Source of the DNA: Sceloporus undulatus
Taxonomy: Eukaryota > Chordata > Lepidosauria > Squamata > Phrynosomatidae
Direction of reading: 5' to 3'
Length of the DNA: 64,000 nucleotides
Assembly: GCF_019175285.1 (NCBI RefSeq)
Contig: NC_056528.1
Location: 13,073,961 to 13,137,960 of the forward strand
This document shows positions 35,101 to 43,075 of this stretch, piece by piece. The notes under the pieces are model-generated. The model was not told where the DNA came from. It made no database searches and saw only the letters and a program-made list of their open reading frames with translations. The translations under genes and the position numbers were made by a program. Numbering within the stretch: position 1 is the stretch's first letter; every line of letters begins with the position of its first letter.

Positions 35101-38061
35101 GGATATGTAAGATACTACCAAGGGAAATGATTTAATAATAGGGGGTTTATGCTTGTATTCCAGTTTGCTTGTATCAGGTTACAAATAAATCTTAGTTGCT
35201 GGACAGATGAGGGTTACTGTCCTTGTGCAAAGCAAAATGACTGAAATGTTACAGACCAGTAATATGCATTTTGCCCAGTTGAACCAAAATATTGGAAGAA
35301 TCTAGAAACAGTAGCTAGAAAAGGAAGAGGGGAAACACAGAAAAACACACACACCAATGCCAAGAGCACACTTGCAAAAACAGGGCGACAGTCTGCTCCA
35401 CCCAGCATTCCTTGTGCTGTGATCATCAATAACAGGAACCTGAAAGTCAAGCTGAGGAAGATGGGCAATCTCTGTCTTAACTGGTGCTTATCAAAGGTAA
35501 AGCCTACTCAGCTGTAAAGTTGGCTTTTTAAAAAAGATAGGGAAGAAGAGCTCACACAACTTGGGATTCTAACATTCTCAGGGTAAATCTCCATGTAACA
35601 AGAACATGAGGCTGGTGCTGAAAACGGGATCCATGTGCTCAGTGCTTTCCTTCCAGAACATGTAGCAAAACCCCATGTTCTGATGCTGCTGTATACATGC
35701 AACCACTTGCACCAACAGCCAATAACTGTGTGAACTGGAAGCTCTGGCAAACACCCAAATCCCATCATTTCCAACCAAAACAGCTCAGGACAAGGTTACC
35801 TGAAGGACAACCGCTATCTACGGAAATCTGCTCATGCCAGGTTTTTGACAGGAGAGACCTTGCTCTGTTGTTTTCTACAAAGTTGTGTGACTTTTTTTAG
35901 AATGTCATGTTTAATAGTGACCAGTGGAAACCCAAGGGCAAGATGACTTAATGGTGGCACACAGTTACAGAGCTCCTCTCCTGGGAGAAGTGTGAACAAC
36001 CCTCTCATCTGAGCTTCAGAAAGGCAGCAACAACTATGTGGTGTGTGTGCCTTCTAGTCGCTTGTCAACTTGTAGTGACCCACGTGATTTGCACAGGGTT
36101 TTCTTAGGCAAAGAATGGTTCTGCCAGTTACTTCTTCTGAAATAAGCCTACACAGCACCTGATGTTCGTTGGTGGTCTCCCATCCAAGGACTAACAAGGG
36201 CGGACCCTGATGAGCTTCCAAGATCAGAGGGTGCCTTTAAGGGAATGCTACAACACTTTTAATTGCCTTTAAACTTTTCACCTCCTACTTCAGCATTGCA
36301 CTTTGAACCAAGCCAGTTGCTTGAATGCCCTTTTGTGCTACAGTTGCAAGAATTTAACCGACGTACTGTGTTTTTGAGTTTTTTAATTTGGATGCTGCTT
36401 CAGGGGCTGGAAAGCACAGCAAACATTTTCTGTAATAAACTATTATGCCCTGAGGCAGGTTAAATGAACTCAAGAGATGCCATTTTCGGCTGCAGCCCCG
36501 TGTTTTCGCAACATGCGGAGGTATTCCCAAACTGTAAAAAGAGTTGCGGGAGTGGAAAGGATAGAGGCATTCAAAGAAAACAAGAAAAACCGCAGCCACA
36601 CAGCTAGCAATGCACCTACTCGTATGTGGGCCCCAACTTGGATAGTAGTGACTATTGGGCGCTGAGCAGTCCTGTATGGCGTGAAAGACTGAACCGATAA
36701 CACACAGGGGTCACCATCACAAAACAGAACAGAGATCAGAACTCGCATCCACAGACACCAGGCCCCATCTTTTAACATACTTTTATACAGATTACCTGGG
36801 TCTTAAGTGCTGAGACCATGCTCTAGAATCCCCTTCTAGATACTGCTGGCCTGCAGCTCCCATCGCCCTTGACTACTCACCATGCTGGCTAGGGCTCATG
36901 GGAGCTACAGTCCAACATCAAGAAGACCACACATCTTCCCTAATATTTTTTTTTGAGCTCCTTCATAAACCAGAAATGGGTTTAAATCCTATTACTAGTC
37001 CTGACTAGAGCAGACCCAATGGAGCAAATGGATTTACGTAAGTTTTGACTCGCTTTTAAAAAGTAAGTCTATGGGTCTATTTTAGTTGGCACTAACCAGC
37101 AGGATTCAAGTGATGGGCTACACATATCATACAGGAGAAGGTTTTTCCCAGTGATGGCATCTACGCTTAACAATGCCATCTCTAAAGGTCTACCCCTGCA
37201 ATTATTTAGGTGGCAATGTAAATCATTTGTGTTTATGTGAAACATGTCATTTGTATAAGCCCTCAGTCTGCCTTGTAATTCTGATTTGCTGTTTTATCAT
37301 GGCTACCTGTTGTTAAGCGTTTCCCTGTATTACAATATTTTTTAAAATCATGTATTCCTTTACAGTGTTGTGTACCACCCTGGAATCTGGACCCATGACA
37401 AGTGATACAGATGTGTTGAAAGCACATTCTGTGAGATATAGGCAGGTGGGGATACTGCGAGACAGTGCTTGTGCTGCTCTAGCTAAATGCTACTGTAGGG
37501 AGCCAGCTGATCCATTTGTCTGTATATGATGCTGTGGCAAGCAAAGGCCTCCAACACTCACTCTTATGGTTTCGCTTGCGAAATGCCCTTCCGTAATCAT
37601 CAGGTTCCCAGTCTCATCCAGTTTCACGATGGCCCCTGCGTTGGCCTGCACCTCAGCTTCAAAGGCCTGGTGCTTCTGCAGCTTCCCCTGAAAAAGGAAA
37701 CATAAAATAGGAGCAGAAAGTTATTAATCTCATCATCTTATCCAGATCACTCCCTCCTCCACATGAGCAATACTGACTGTTCATTTATGATCCCCCAGCA
37801 TCCGAAAGTGGAAAACGCTCCTACCTGCAGATTAGTCGGATCCTTGTAATTTTCATCAGATGCAATCTGGAGCTTCTCCTGGATCCATTTTTCCAGCTCA
37901 TCCGCATCGCGCTGGAAGAACTGGAACCTGTAGGAGTCTTCAAGCTTTTGACGCCTCAAGGTGGAGAGCTCCTTGAATCGGTGGTACCGGTCCAAAACCT
38001 GTTGACGCCGCTCTTGTATGTCCTCTGCTGTTTCCAGCACTTTTACGCCAGCAAGGTCCAT
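3996..38061 (-). CDS. SPTAN1: SPTAN1, alpha-II spectrin (non-erythrocytic alpha-fodrin), complete coding region
   Basis: Alpha-II spectrin pairs with beta spectrins into tetramers that crosslink actin under the plasma membrane. The coding region runs from ATG at 38061-38059 to TGA at 3998-3996. I placed 56 coding exons (exons 2-57 of the gene) with AG/GT borders; lengths and phases all agree and sum to 2477 codons, equal to the human isoform that includes the five-residue insert. Order along the protein: N-terminal partial repeat that binds beta spectrin, spectrin repeats, an SH3 domain (about 967-1026), the calpain/caspase/calmodulin insert (1174-1209), further repeats, and a C-terminal calmodulin-like EF-hand domain (about 2320-2477). 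Long blocks are identical to human as I remember it. Exon positions are in the block entries. No frameshift or premature stop was seen. Loss of the gene is severe in mammals, so strong conservation is expected. Confidence 0.98.
5488..5684 (-). CDS. SPTAN1: SPTAN1 exon 53 (residues 2255-2320), last helix before the EF domain
   Basis: CCAACAG|CGCAAG to GCCAG|GTAAGG. Encodes [38 protein letters not shown] and [14 protein letters not shown], ending in a split arginine codon. Confidence 0.95.
6066..6120 (-). CDS. SPTAN1: SPTAN1 exon 52 (residues 2237-2254)
   Basis: TGTTCAG|GTCCTG to ACTAAA|GTAGGT encloses [18 protein letters not shown]. It joins in phase to exon 51 or, if that is skipped, to exon 50. 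Confidence 0.93.
6121..9808 (-). other. SPTAN1 intron 51 (3.7 kb)
   Basis: Open stretches here are short and show no family resemblance. Visible structure: an AT palindrome at 7724-7749 (T7-ATATATATAT-A7 type), a (CA)-rich patch near 7905-7940 and a CAG-rich patch near 8025-8045. A fragment at 9388-9452 belongs to the short repeat with GATGGGAGCTACAG seen elsewhere in the window. Confidence 0.7.
9809..9826 (-). CDS. SPTAN1: SPTAN1 exon 51: 18-base microexon TYLLDG (residues 2231-2236)
   Basis: The minus strand reads TACTTCAG|GACCTACCTGCTTGATGG|GTTAGT. With the split codons on both sides it encodes TYLLDG. If it is skipped, exon 50 joins exon 52 as AG|G TCC (Arg-Ser) in frame. It corresponds to the six-residue optional insert near repeat 21 in mammals. 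The donor (GTTAGT) is below consensus, and a 3.7 kb intron follows, the longest in the 3' half of the gene. Confidence 0.9.
10299..10411 (-). CDS. SPTAN1: SPTAN1 exon 50 (residues 2193-2230)
   Basis: Encodes [19 protein letters not shown] and [13 protein letters not shown]. The exon ends two bases into an arginine codon at a donor with weak downstream bases (ACCAG|GTGCTG), which fits the alternative splicing of the next microexon. Confidence 0.94.
10667..15831 (-). CDS. SPTAN1: SPTAN1 exons 38-49 (residues 1592-2192)
   Basis: Exon positions in transcript order: 15700-15831, 14838-14975, 14425-14529, 14009-14217, 13787-13907, 13523-13644, 12994-13126, 12792-12890, 12305-12464, 11846-11922, 11329-11538, 10667-10963. 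Typical segments are [55 protein letters not shown] and [19 protein letters not shown]. Exon 41 ends inside a lysine codon (ATCAA|GTGTGT). These are the last full spectrin repeats. The dystrophin/spectrin-type repeat 20 lies in exon 49, the longest coding exon (297 bases). Confidence 0.96.
17255..17269 (-). CDS. SPTAN1: SPTAN1 exon 37: 15-base microexon LSKLL (residues 1587-1591)
   Basis: The minus strand reads TTTTGTAG|CTTTCCAAACTCCTG|GTAAGT, five codons LSKLL, placed between exon 36 (ending NIQ) and exon 38 (starting [13 protein letters not shown]). This is the five-residue optional insert of mammalian alpha-II spectrin. It is a multiple of three and lies between phase-0 borders, so it can be skipped without loss of frame. 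Gene finders commonly miss exons this short. Confidence 0.92.
17813..20740 (-). CDS. SPTAN1: SPTAN1 exons 29-36 (residues 1210-1586)
   Basis: Exon positions in transcript order: 20649-20740, 20177-20321, 19902-20083, 19691-19790, 19038-19235, 18677-18823, 18142-18245, 17813-17975. Segments include [58 protein letters not shown] and [18 protein letters not shown]. The last exon ends DPTNIQ, directly before the optional 15-base exon. A SINE sits in the intron at 20.39-20.60 kb. Confidence 0.96.
18535..18595 (+). mobile_element. Sauria-type SINE 3' fragment
   Basis: GCCAACTGCTGGTCTGAACC followed by AGCATGGTTCTTATGTT resembles the 3' end of the tRNA-derived Sauria SINE. No head is recognised. 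It lies in the SPTAN1 intron between exons 34 and 35. Confidence 0.45.
20390..20600 (+). mobile_element. tRNA-headed SINE, 5' part worn
   Basis: A B-box-like GGGTTCAAATCCCC near 20428 is followed by ACTGGGTGACC, AAGTCACTCAGGC, AAAACCCCATGATAGT, CACCATAAGTCAGAAATGA and an ACAACAAC tail. The same body occurs at 47.98, 49.05, 49.41, 60.2, 61.8 and 62.9 kb. Confidence 0.75.
21126..21173 (-). CDS. SPTAN1: SPTAN1 exon 28: 48-base exon, calmodulin-binding segment (residues 1194-1209)
   Basis: GTCCAG|TCTGCC to ATCAAG|GTAAGT encloses [16 protein letters not shown]. With the preceding KTASPWK this forms the basic amphipathic stretch known to bind calmodulin in alpha-II spectrin. Confidence 0.93.
21319..21354 (-). 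CDS. SPTAN1: SPTAN1 exon 27: 36-base microexon with the caspase site (residues 1182-1193)
   Basis: TAAACAG|GATGAA to GGAAG|GTAGGA encloses twelve codons, [16 protein letters not shown] occupies residues 1182-1185, the mammalian caspase-3 site. The exon keeps frame by itself and ends at the start of the calmodulin-binding segment. Confidence 0.93.
21644..21667 (-). CDS. SPTAN1: SPTAN1 exon 26: 24-base microexon with the calpain site (residues 1174-1181)
   Basis: TTTGCAG|GAAGTG to CACGG|GTAAGT encloses eight codons, EVYGAMPR. By my exon count the tyrosine is residue 1176 and the glycine 1177, the same numbers as the mammalian calpain cleavage bond Y1176/G1177. Human reads EVYGMMPR. The exon keeps frame by itself. 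Confidence 0.93.
21948..22659 (-). CDS. SPTAN1: SPTAN1 exons 24-25 (residues 1073-1173)
   Basis: Exon 24 is 22461-22659 and exon 25 is 21948-22052. They encode [38 protein letters not shown] and [14 protein letters not shown], ending EEVQAVQQQ. This is the repeat that is interrupted by the protease-sensitive insert in the next three exons. Confidence 0.96.
24072..24131 (-). CDS. SPTAN1: SPTAN1 exon 23: 60-base cassette exon (20-residue insert, residues 1053-1072)
   Basis: Acceptor GTGCAG|GACTC and donor AACT|GTGAGT bound exactly 60 bases encoding [20 protein letters not shown]. The 20 residues fall at 1053-1072, the span known to be missing in one mammalian alpha-II spectrin isoform. Skipping keeps frame, because exon 22 ends with two bases of a codon and exon 24 starts with its third. 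Large flanking introns (about 1.4 kb on each side) fit a regulated cassette. Confidence 0.93.
25537..26309 (-). CDS. SPTAN1: SPTAN1 exons 21-22: SH3 domain (residues 958-1052)
   Basis: Exon 21 (26175-26309) and exon 22 (25537-25685) together encode the SH3 fold. [19 protein letters not shown] is the ALYDY strand and RT loop, [19 protein letters not shown] is the WW and the FVPAAYV 3-10 helix region. The domain is split by an intron exactly between NSTNK and DWWKV. No extra exon matching the cardiac SH3 insert was found in that intron. Exon 22 ends two bases into a codon (AACCA|GTAAG). Confidence 0.97.
26675..29828 (-). CDS. SPTAN1: SPTAN1 exons 12-20 (residues 488-957, spectrin repeats up to the SH3 domain)
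   Basis: Exon positions in transcript order: 29718-29828, 29454-29531, 29151-29306, 28648-28852, 28285-28466, 27721-27964, 27291-27413, 26966-27183, 26675-26767. Typical segments are [39 protein letters not shown] and [19 protein letters not shown]. Exon 17 has a weak donor (GAG|GTTTGTGC at 27721); the other borders are close to consensus. Introns are short (mostly 100-500 bases), giving a compact exon cluster. Confidence 0.96.
30339..37687 (-). CDS. SPTAN1: SPTAN1 exons 3-11 (residues 80-487, first spectrin repeats)
   Basis: Exon positions, in transcript order: 37562-37687, 34589-34729, 33803-33949, 33222-33355, 32578-32722, 32275-32429, 31371-31506, 30638-30739, 30339-30476. They encode successive 106-residue triple-helical repeats with the usual W and heptad pattern, for example [50 protein letters not shown] and [19 protein letters not shown]. 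Exon 5 ends at donor 33803 inside NQFAGKLIQ. Phases close at residues 310, 407, 441 and 487. The intron 37561-34730 (2.8 kb) carries the 5S-headed SINE. Confidence 0.96.
30773..30797. repeat. (GAAA)n microsatellite
   Basis: About five AAAG units lie a few tens of bases inside the intron after SPTAN1 exon 9, upstream of exon 10. Confidence 0.85.
31150..31316 (+). mobile_element. Sauria SINE (tRNA-derived), nearly full length
   Basis: The order of parts is A-box-like ATAGCTCAATGTCTGAG, B-box-like GGTTCAATCCTTAG, the body CCCTGCCTGATGAAGCTCTGG with GAGAACTGCTATTGCGAGGC, then AATGATACTGAATGACA and AGGTCTGATATC. This order is that of the squamate Sauria SINE. It lies in the intron between SPTAN1 exons 9 and 10. 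Confidence 0.75.
36040..36240 (-). mobile_element. 5S-rRNA-headed SINE (5S-Sauria type)
   Basis: On the minus strand 36160-36238 reads TCTGATCTTGGAAGCTCAT, then TTAGTCCTTGGATGGGAGAC and ATCAGGTGCTG. This is the internal-promoter half of 5S rRNA with point changes. It is joined to a body (36040-36160) that reverse-reads as the ATGGCGACCC/GTGTGCCTTC body of the tRNA-headed SINEs in this window. It lies in the SPTAN1 intron between exons 3 and 4. Confidence 0.8.
36985..37095. repeat. Short repeat with AGTCCTGACTAGAGCAGACCC
   Basis: The motif AGTCCTGACTAGAGCAGACC followed by CAATGGAGCAAATGGATTTA is a common squamate interspersed motif. A worn relative lies at about 35020-35070. Confidence 0.45.
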
Positions 38062-38064
38062 TCT
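37825..38064 (-). CDS. SPTAN1: SPTAN1 exon 2: start codon and tetramerisation helix (residues 1-79)
   Basis: The acceptor TTTTCAG|AGA lies three bases before the ATG at 38061. The exon opens [19 protein letters not shown], the N-terminal lone helix that completes a triple-helical bundle with beta spectrin, and continues into repeat 1 ([19 protein letters not shown]). It ends DPTNLQ at donor 37825. The upstream in-frame ATG (MVFGFQR..) lies in the intron and is not used. Human has MDPSGVKV at this start, so residues 3-4 differ; the rest of this exon is essentially identical from memory. Confidence 0.97.
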
Positions 38065-39964
38065 CTGAAAACCAAAAACCACTGAATCAACTCATGGGCA
38101 GAACAGACAGGAAGGAAAAATCAAACCGAGAAAGCTCCCACCACAGCATTGAGGCAGAGCAGCTACTTTGAATGCAAAAGGTTGTAGATGGCACCTCCCA
38201 AGTTAAGAATTTCAGAGGATTGTATGGGACAGATTTCTGCCCAAAACCTTGAAAGGCTGTTCTGAATAGACAAGGATGCGCAGTGGTGGCCTTCCAGGGA
38301 TTTTTTGACTGCAACCTCCATAATCCCTCACCATTGGTTATGCTAGTGAAAAATGATGGAGTTGTAAGTCCAAAACGTCTGGAGGACAACAATGACCTAA
38401 AATGGTCTGACTTAAGAGACCTATGACAGCTCAAACTACTTCTCCCAACCCAACCCAAGATCTACCTATTTATGTTTAAAAGTCTGCATTTTATATTGTG
38501 TTTAAAAATGGCACAGTAACACAAAGCATAGCAGACAATTTAGAAGCGCCAAGAGGAAGCCACTGGCAGGAATAACATGAGCACTTTATGAGCAATTCAC
38601 AGAGCATCTGCGCTGCTGCAGTGCGGCGAAAGTCAACTCAGGCTGCTGCCCACCAGCCCCAGAATCATCTATGAAAGAGACTGGAAATATTGGGAGAGAA
38701 AAAACCGCCCCATCCCACTACTACCATCTCAGCACTACTTATCATCTATTCTACTTATCGGGGATGTTCCGTTTCAGAGAGTTCAATGGGACTCCCAATG
38801 AAAATGTGTTTAAGACTGGAGCATATGTTGCCCTTCAGCTTTGCGTGGGTCTCTGAATATTACAGTTTTCATACTCTGGCTTCTTGGCCAAGGATGGATC
38901 ACCAAAACCAGACATAATAAGGAATGGTAGCTATTCTATGTGAAAGCTCTCAGCATCGGCCCTGTGTGTGCAAAGGCTCATTCTTGTAACAAACCTTGCT
39001 GTGAACATCATTACATGTAAAATACACACTGTTTGCATGTCACACCAGGCCATGGCATGGTTTACTGGAAACTGGCCTACATACTGTATATGTAAACTTG
39101 CCTGTACTGTACTAACAAACTAAGGTTTGTTAATGGCCCCAAACTAGAAACCTTAACTCATGGTTTCTTGTTGTCTTACTATTCAAACATCTAAGAGTGG
39201 GTTGTATCTGGCCTGTTTTCCCAGTTATCCATCCCAAAACAGAAACAGACCAAAAGGGCAGGTGAAACATGGAACAAGCCAGAGTTTATTTGGTCACCTG
39301 CTATGCAATTTGTGGCTTAACACAAACCAGGGCTTACTGTGGTATGTGAATGGTCAGCAAGTGGCTTGCTTAATGGAAAGCCAATTAAATTTTTGACCAG
39401 ATTTTTGTGGGAAGCGAAAAAGGACCGGGGATTGCTAGCGTATTAAGTGTGCTGCTGTTACTTAACCTCTTTTCAGAGTCTCACAAAAAACCAGGGAAAC
39501 ATCTGTGTGCAATTCATTTTTAAAAAAAGAAAGTACAAAGGCGGGGACATATCTGCAACAGCTTCATCCCAACATTGTCAATTCCTGCTCTCTGACTGAT
39601 AGAAACGAGCATCTGGGTGCGAATTCACACATTCCAGAGCCCAAGAGTAAATCAAACCCTGCCAAAGACAGCAGTTTCAGCCACAGCAGTTGTTATTCTT
39701 GTGAACTCTTGGGGCCAGCTGCATTGCGGTATTTTAAGAAGGGGTGTGTGTGTGTGTTGTGTGTGTGTAGGAGGCTGAAGACTGCAGAGTTTGGCTGGTT
39801 CTTCACTTTTTAAATCAAAAGAGCATGATTTCAGATGTTCATTACCAAACAAATCTCTAAAAATGCCTCCATCGGCTGATCCGCCCCACCAACAGCTGCA
39901 CAATAGCCACACTTTAATGTATATCAGTTAGGATTATTTTAGAGATAATTTAATCATGTAATGC

Positions 39965-40095
39965 TGTTGTTTTAGATTGTACGCCGCTTGGCAGGTTTTT
40001 ATTCTTTTCCCCTTATTTTATTTGACCCTTACTATGTAAAGCGATGTGCAAACTTCACAGCGCTCTATAAATAAATGTTAATAATAATAACAATC
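39965..40095 (+). mobile_element. Retroposon 3' tail ending in (TAA)n
   Basis: GTACGCCGCTTGGCAGG .. TATGTAAAGCGATGTGC .. GCTCTATAAATAAATG ends in an AATAATAA run, as expected for the 3' end of a LINE-type or SINE-type element. I cannot name the family. Confidence 0.5.
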
Positions 40096-40718
40096 CCAAA
40101 GTAAGACAAGAGTTAGACCTAAGATCAGTAATCCAGCTCAGCCCCACATTTGTGTATCTGGCAAACCAGACGCTCTTGTCCTGGCTCCCAACAAAAGGCA
40201 CAAGGATGTGCTCAACGCAGGTGACTCACAGCTACAAATGCACTTTTTGGGTGATGGCAACCATGCCGAACCCTGGCTTTTCAAAACCATGGAGGCCGCG
40301 GGTGGGGCAGGGAGGCTCTTTCAATGGCCATTTGTTCTCACTCGCATTCTCTTCCTTGACAGGTTAGTCTCAGGGTTCCTAACATGGGCCACGAATTGGC
40401 TGCCTCTTTTGGGATCACACCTCTGCTTCGCTCCCCATCTTCTTTCCTAGGAAGCCTGGGGTGGTTGTCTGGAACCCCTCGTTATTGTCCAGTGACGGAG
40501 AAACCCATAACGTAATTCAACTGCATCCCCGGATTCGGTCAGAGAAACAAATCCCTTCTTGCTATTCGAGTCACATAGCTTGGCTTGCCCTTTCACGGGA
40601 ATTTAGAAAAATGAAAAGCTCTCTTTGTAAGTACAGTAAGTGGAGCAAGTCAATTGTGGCAAAGGGGGGAAGGAGTGCTTTGGTTCGGAATTAATGGACT
40701 GTTCCTTCCTGTAGGAAG

Positions 40719-40722
<4 letters not shown>

Positions 40723-40753
<31 letters not shown>
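40723..40753. repeat. (CA)n microsatellite
   Basis: About 15 CA units. Confidence 0.95.
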
Positions 40754-40754
<1 letters not shown>

Positions 40755-40937
40755 ACACAGCAGCTGATGCCAGCATCTCTGTCTTCTGCCAAAATGGGAC
40801 CTAGCCCTCACAACACACAGAGCGACAAGCGCAGACCATCAGCAAAGCCCTGCAGATGCTTCAGAGTAATGCAGTCAAAGTGAAGGTGAAGGCTTTCACA
40901 GCCAGAATCGGTTTTTTGTAGAGTTTTTGGGCGTATT

Positions 40938-41032
40938 CTGGAAGAGTTTATTTCGCATCTGCTGGCGAAACGTAAGAAATAAACTCTTTATTTCTTACGT
41001 TTCACCAGCAGATGCGAAATAAACTCTTCCAG
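40938..41032. mobile_element. Near-perfect 46-base inverted repeat with a 3-base loop, Penelope-like fragment
   Basis: Arms 40938-40983 and 40987-41032 match with one mismatch across a CTC loop. Each arm holds GAAACGTAAGAAATAAA and GAAGAGTTTATTTCGCATC. Flanking text (AAGGCTTTCACAGCCAGAAT on the left, CACGGCCACGTCACCCGAA on the right) is the same family as the 50.9 kb element. Assignment to Penelope-like elements rests on the GAAACGT-type core and the inverted-copy habit; it is an inference. Confidence 0.7.
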
Positions 41033-41614
41033 AGCACGGCCACGTCACCCGAACCCCCCCCCCCCAAAAAAAACAATGCAGTCAGCATTCAACATTTTCA
41101 TCCTGAAACTGCAGTCACTCTGTCTCAGCCAGAGCTGCTTCCCAATTTGTTCCCTGATGCCATTATGCAGCCTTAAAACACCCGTCCTTTGTTGTACCAA
41201 GTGAAAGGAATCAAGGCAGAGGGACTTCAAAGATGCTGGGCTGGGTCTGGAGTACTAAGACTTTGCTGTTAGGCCTGCATATGTAAGTAGGGGCGCACAC
41301 AAACACACACGCACACCACCACCACCATCATGGCTGCATTCCAGGCATTGCAGCCGGCTGTTGGCGGTCCCTCCCTTTGCGATCTGTATTGCGCTGATAA
41401 GGTCAGCTGCAGGGAGGCAGAAAGTTCCAGGCTGGGCAGGGAAGCAGAAGCAATTGGGTTGCTTTCTCCTAAGAGACTGGGCTGTTGGAAAGAGGGTGGA
41501 AAAAGCCAGGACACTTGCGGAGATGGGGTTGTTTTTTTCTCCTCCTCTAATCAAAGCCAAGATTCCCAGTTTGGCAGAATTTGGGTAAAACAAGGGTGAG
41601 CCATTCTGGCAGGT

Positions 41615-41845
41615 CTAGGGGTGGCAAAAATATGCTGGGGTTTGGATCCAGGACCCTCCATGAATACCAAAATTCATGGATGCTCCAGTCTCACTAAATA
41701 TAAGTGACACAGTAAAGTGGTGCCCCTTGTATAAAATGTCAAAATCAAGGCTTGCCTTTCTGGACTTTTTATTTTTAAAAACATTGTTAAGCCATGGGGG
41801 CCTGAACCCAGAAATAAAGAATCCGCAAATATGGTGGGCTCAGGG
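41615..41845 (+). mobile_element. Tigger/pogo-like DNA transposon fragment (3' part)
   Basis: GGATCCAGGACCCTCCATGA .. ATACCAAAATTCATGGATGC .. TAAAGTGGTGCCCCTTGTAT .. AATCCGCAAATATGGTGGGC follows the 3' half of short Tigger-type elements, whose end normally reads GGAGGGCCGACTG. No coding part is present. Confidence 0.55.
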
Positions 41846-42689
41846 AGACACAAGGTGTGTGGATTAGAAACACTTCAAACGTTAGTACAAGAGGAGACAA
41901 CAACTTATTTAGAAGGTAATTTGCTGGATTTGGAGGCTTCCAGGAGAAATTATGTATGGTATGTTTGATGAGGAGAAAGAGCTATGCTTTGCTCAGGACT
42001 CCTGGCTTCATGGGACTGCCATAGGCAAAAGGTTTAGAGCCCTCCAGAGCAAAGGGAATCGAGGCACTCTTATTGTTTTAGATACGTTATTACGTGAACA
42101 AATGATTATTACATTAAACAAAAGCAACAAGAGGCATGGGAGACAACAAATAGGGGGAAATGGTTTGTAGCAAGTTCCAGTGAATTGTTTGTATTTATTT
42201 TACTTTCTTTATTTTATTTCCCCCCTGGAAACAATAATCGGAAAGACAGAAGGCCAGGCATCTAACCGGGAATGCTGGACAGGGATATTTTTAGCCGCTG
42301 CGATGCAACAGCCATGATGTCAGCGGCACTATTCACAAAGGAACAGCCATTGTCAAGAGGTGGGTTCGAGAGGCGTTATGATGCTGCCTATGCCACACAC
42401 ACACCAACACATGGCACCTCACAGGCACAGACAGCGTTTTAGTGTGGGGAAGAACTGGCAAACCAAAGAAGGGACGCAGTGGATCAGACCAAAGGCCTAG
42501 ACACAGGTTCAGGCATCCATGGCTTGGAAATATTTTTTAAAATGTATAAGTTCCAAATAGCAAACCTTGATTTTCCATTTTATATATGGGGCATCATATT
42601 GCTATGCCACTGTATTGAATGGGACTTGAGAAGCGGAAACAGAAAACGCAGGCCTATGACTAACATCTTCACTTTCTTTCTCCTGTTGG

Positions 42690-42790
42690 CCTGATGAAGA
42701 AGAAGCCAGTGTGACTTCAACAGCTTGCGCTGTGTCATTGGGCCTTTTGATTGTCCCAATAAAGGTGTCATTGTTTGGATGTTAGTGGAT
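42690..42790 (+). mobile_element. Penelope-like 3' fragment with a hammerhead-like core
   Basis: CTGATGA (42691-42697) is followed by stem strands GAAGCC (42702-42707) and GACTTC (42713-42718), then CAGCTTGCGCTG and a tail CCCAATAAAGGTGTCATTG. The same tail grammar appears at 48.4 kb and part of it at 62.44 kb. Confidence 0.55.
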
Positions 42791-43075
42791 TTGCTATATG
42801 GCCACACAGCTCCCCCAAGATGTTTTTGGGACCTTTCCTTTGGAGACCTGTTCCCCTGTTCATTATAGCTGTCCTCATCCACACCTTTCCTCCTCTCTCC
42901 TTCCCACAGTATTCTACAATCTCCATGGATGTCTACAATATCCTGCTAGATCCAGCTCTACAATATTTCTTTCAGGGTGTGGCAACCACAGCTGTACATA
43001 AAATCACACAACCTTCAGAGTCAGAAAAGGCCACCAGGGCCACCTGGTTAAACCTTCTGCCATGCAAGGTATATA

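Noticed and set aside
36160-36238. 5S rRNA gene on the minus strand
   Set aside because: Only the 3' part of 5S is present, with many substitutions, and it is fused to a SINE body; it is a retroposon head, not a gene.
38062-38085. Upstream in-frame ATG (MVFGFQR) before the SPTAN1 start
   Set aside because: It lies 5' of the acceptor TTTTCAG in intron 1; the conserved protein begins at the next ATG in the exon.
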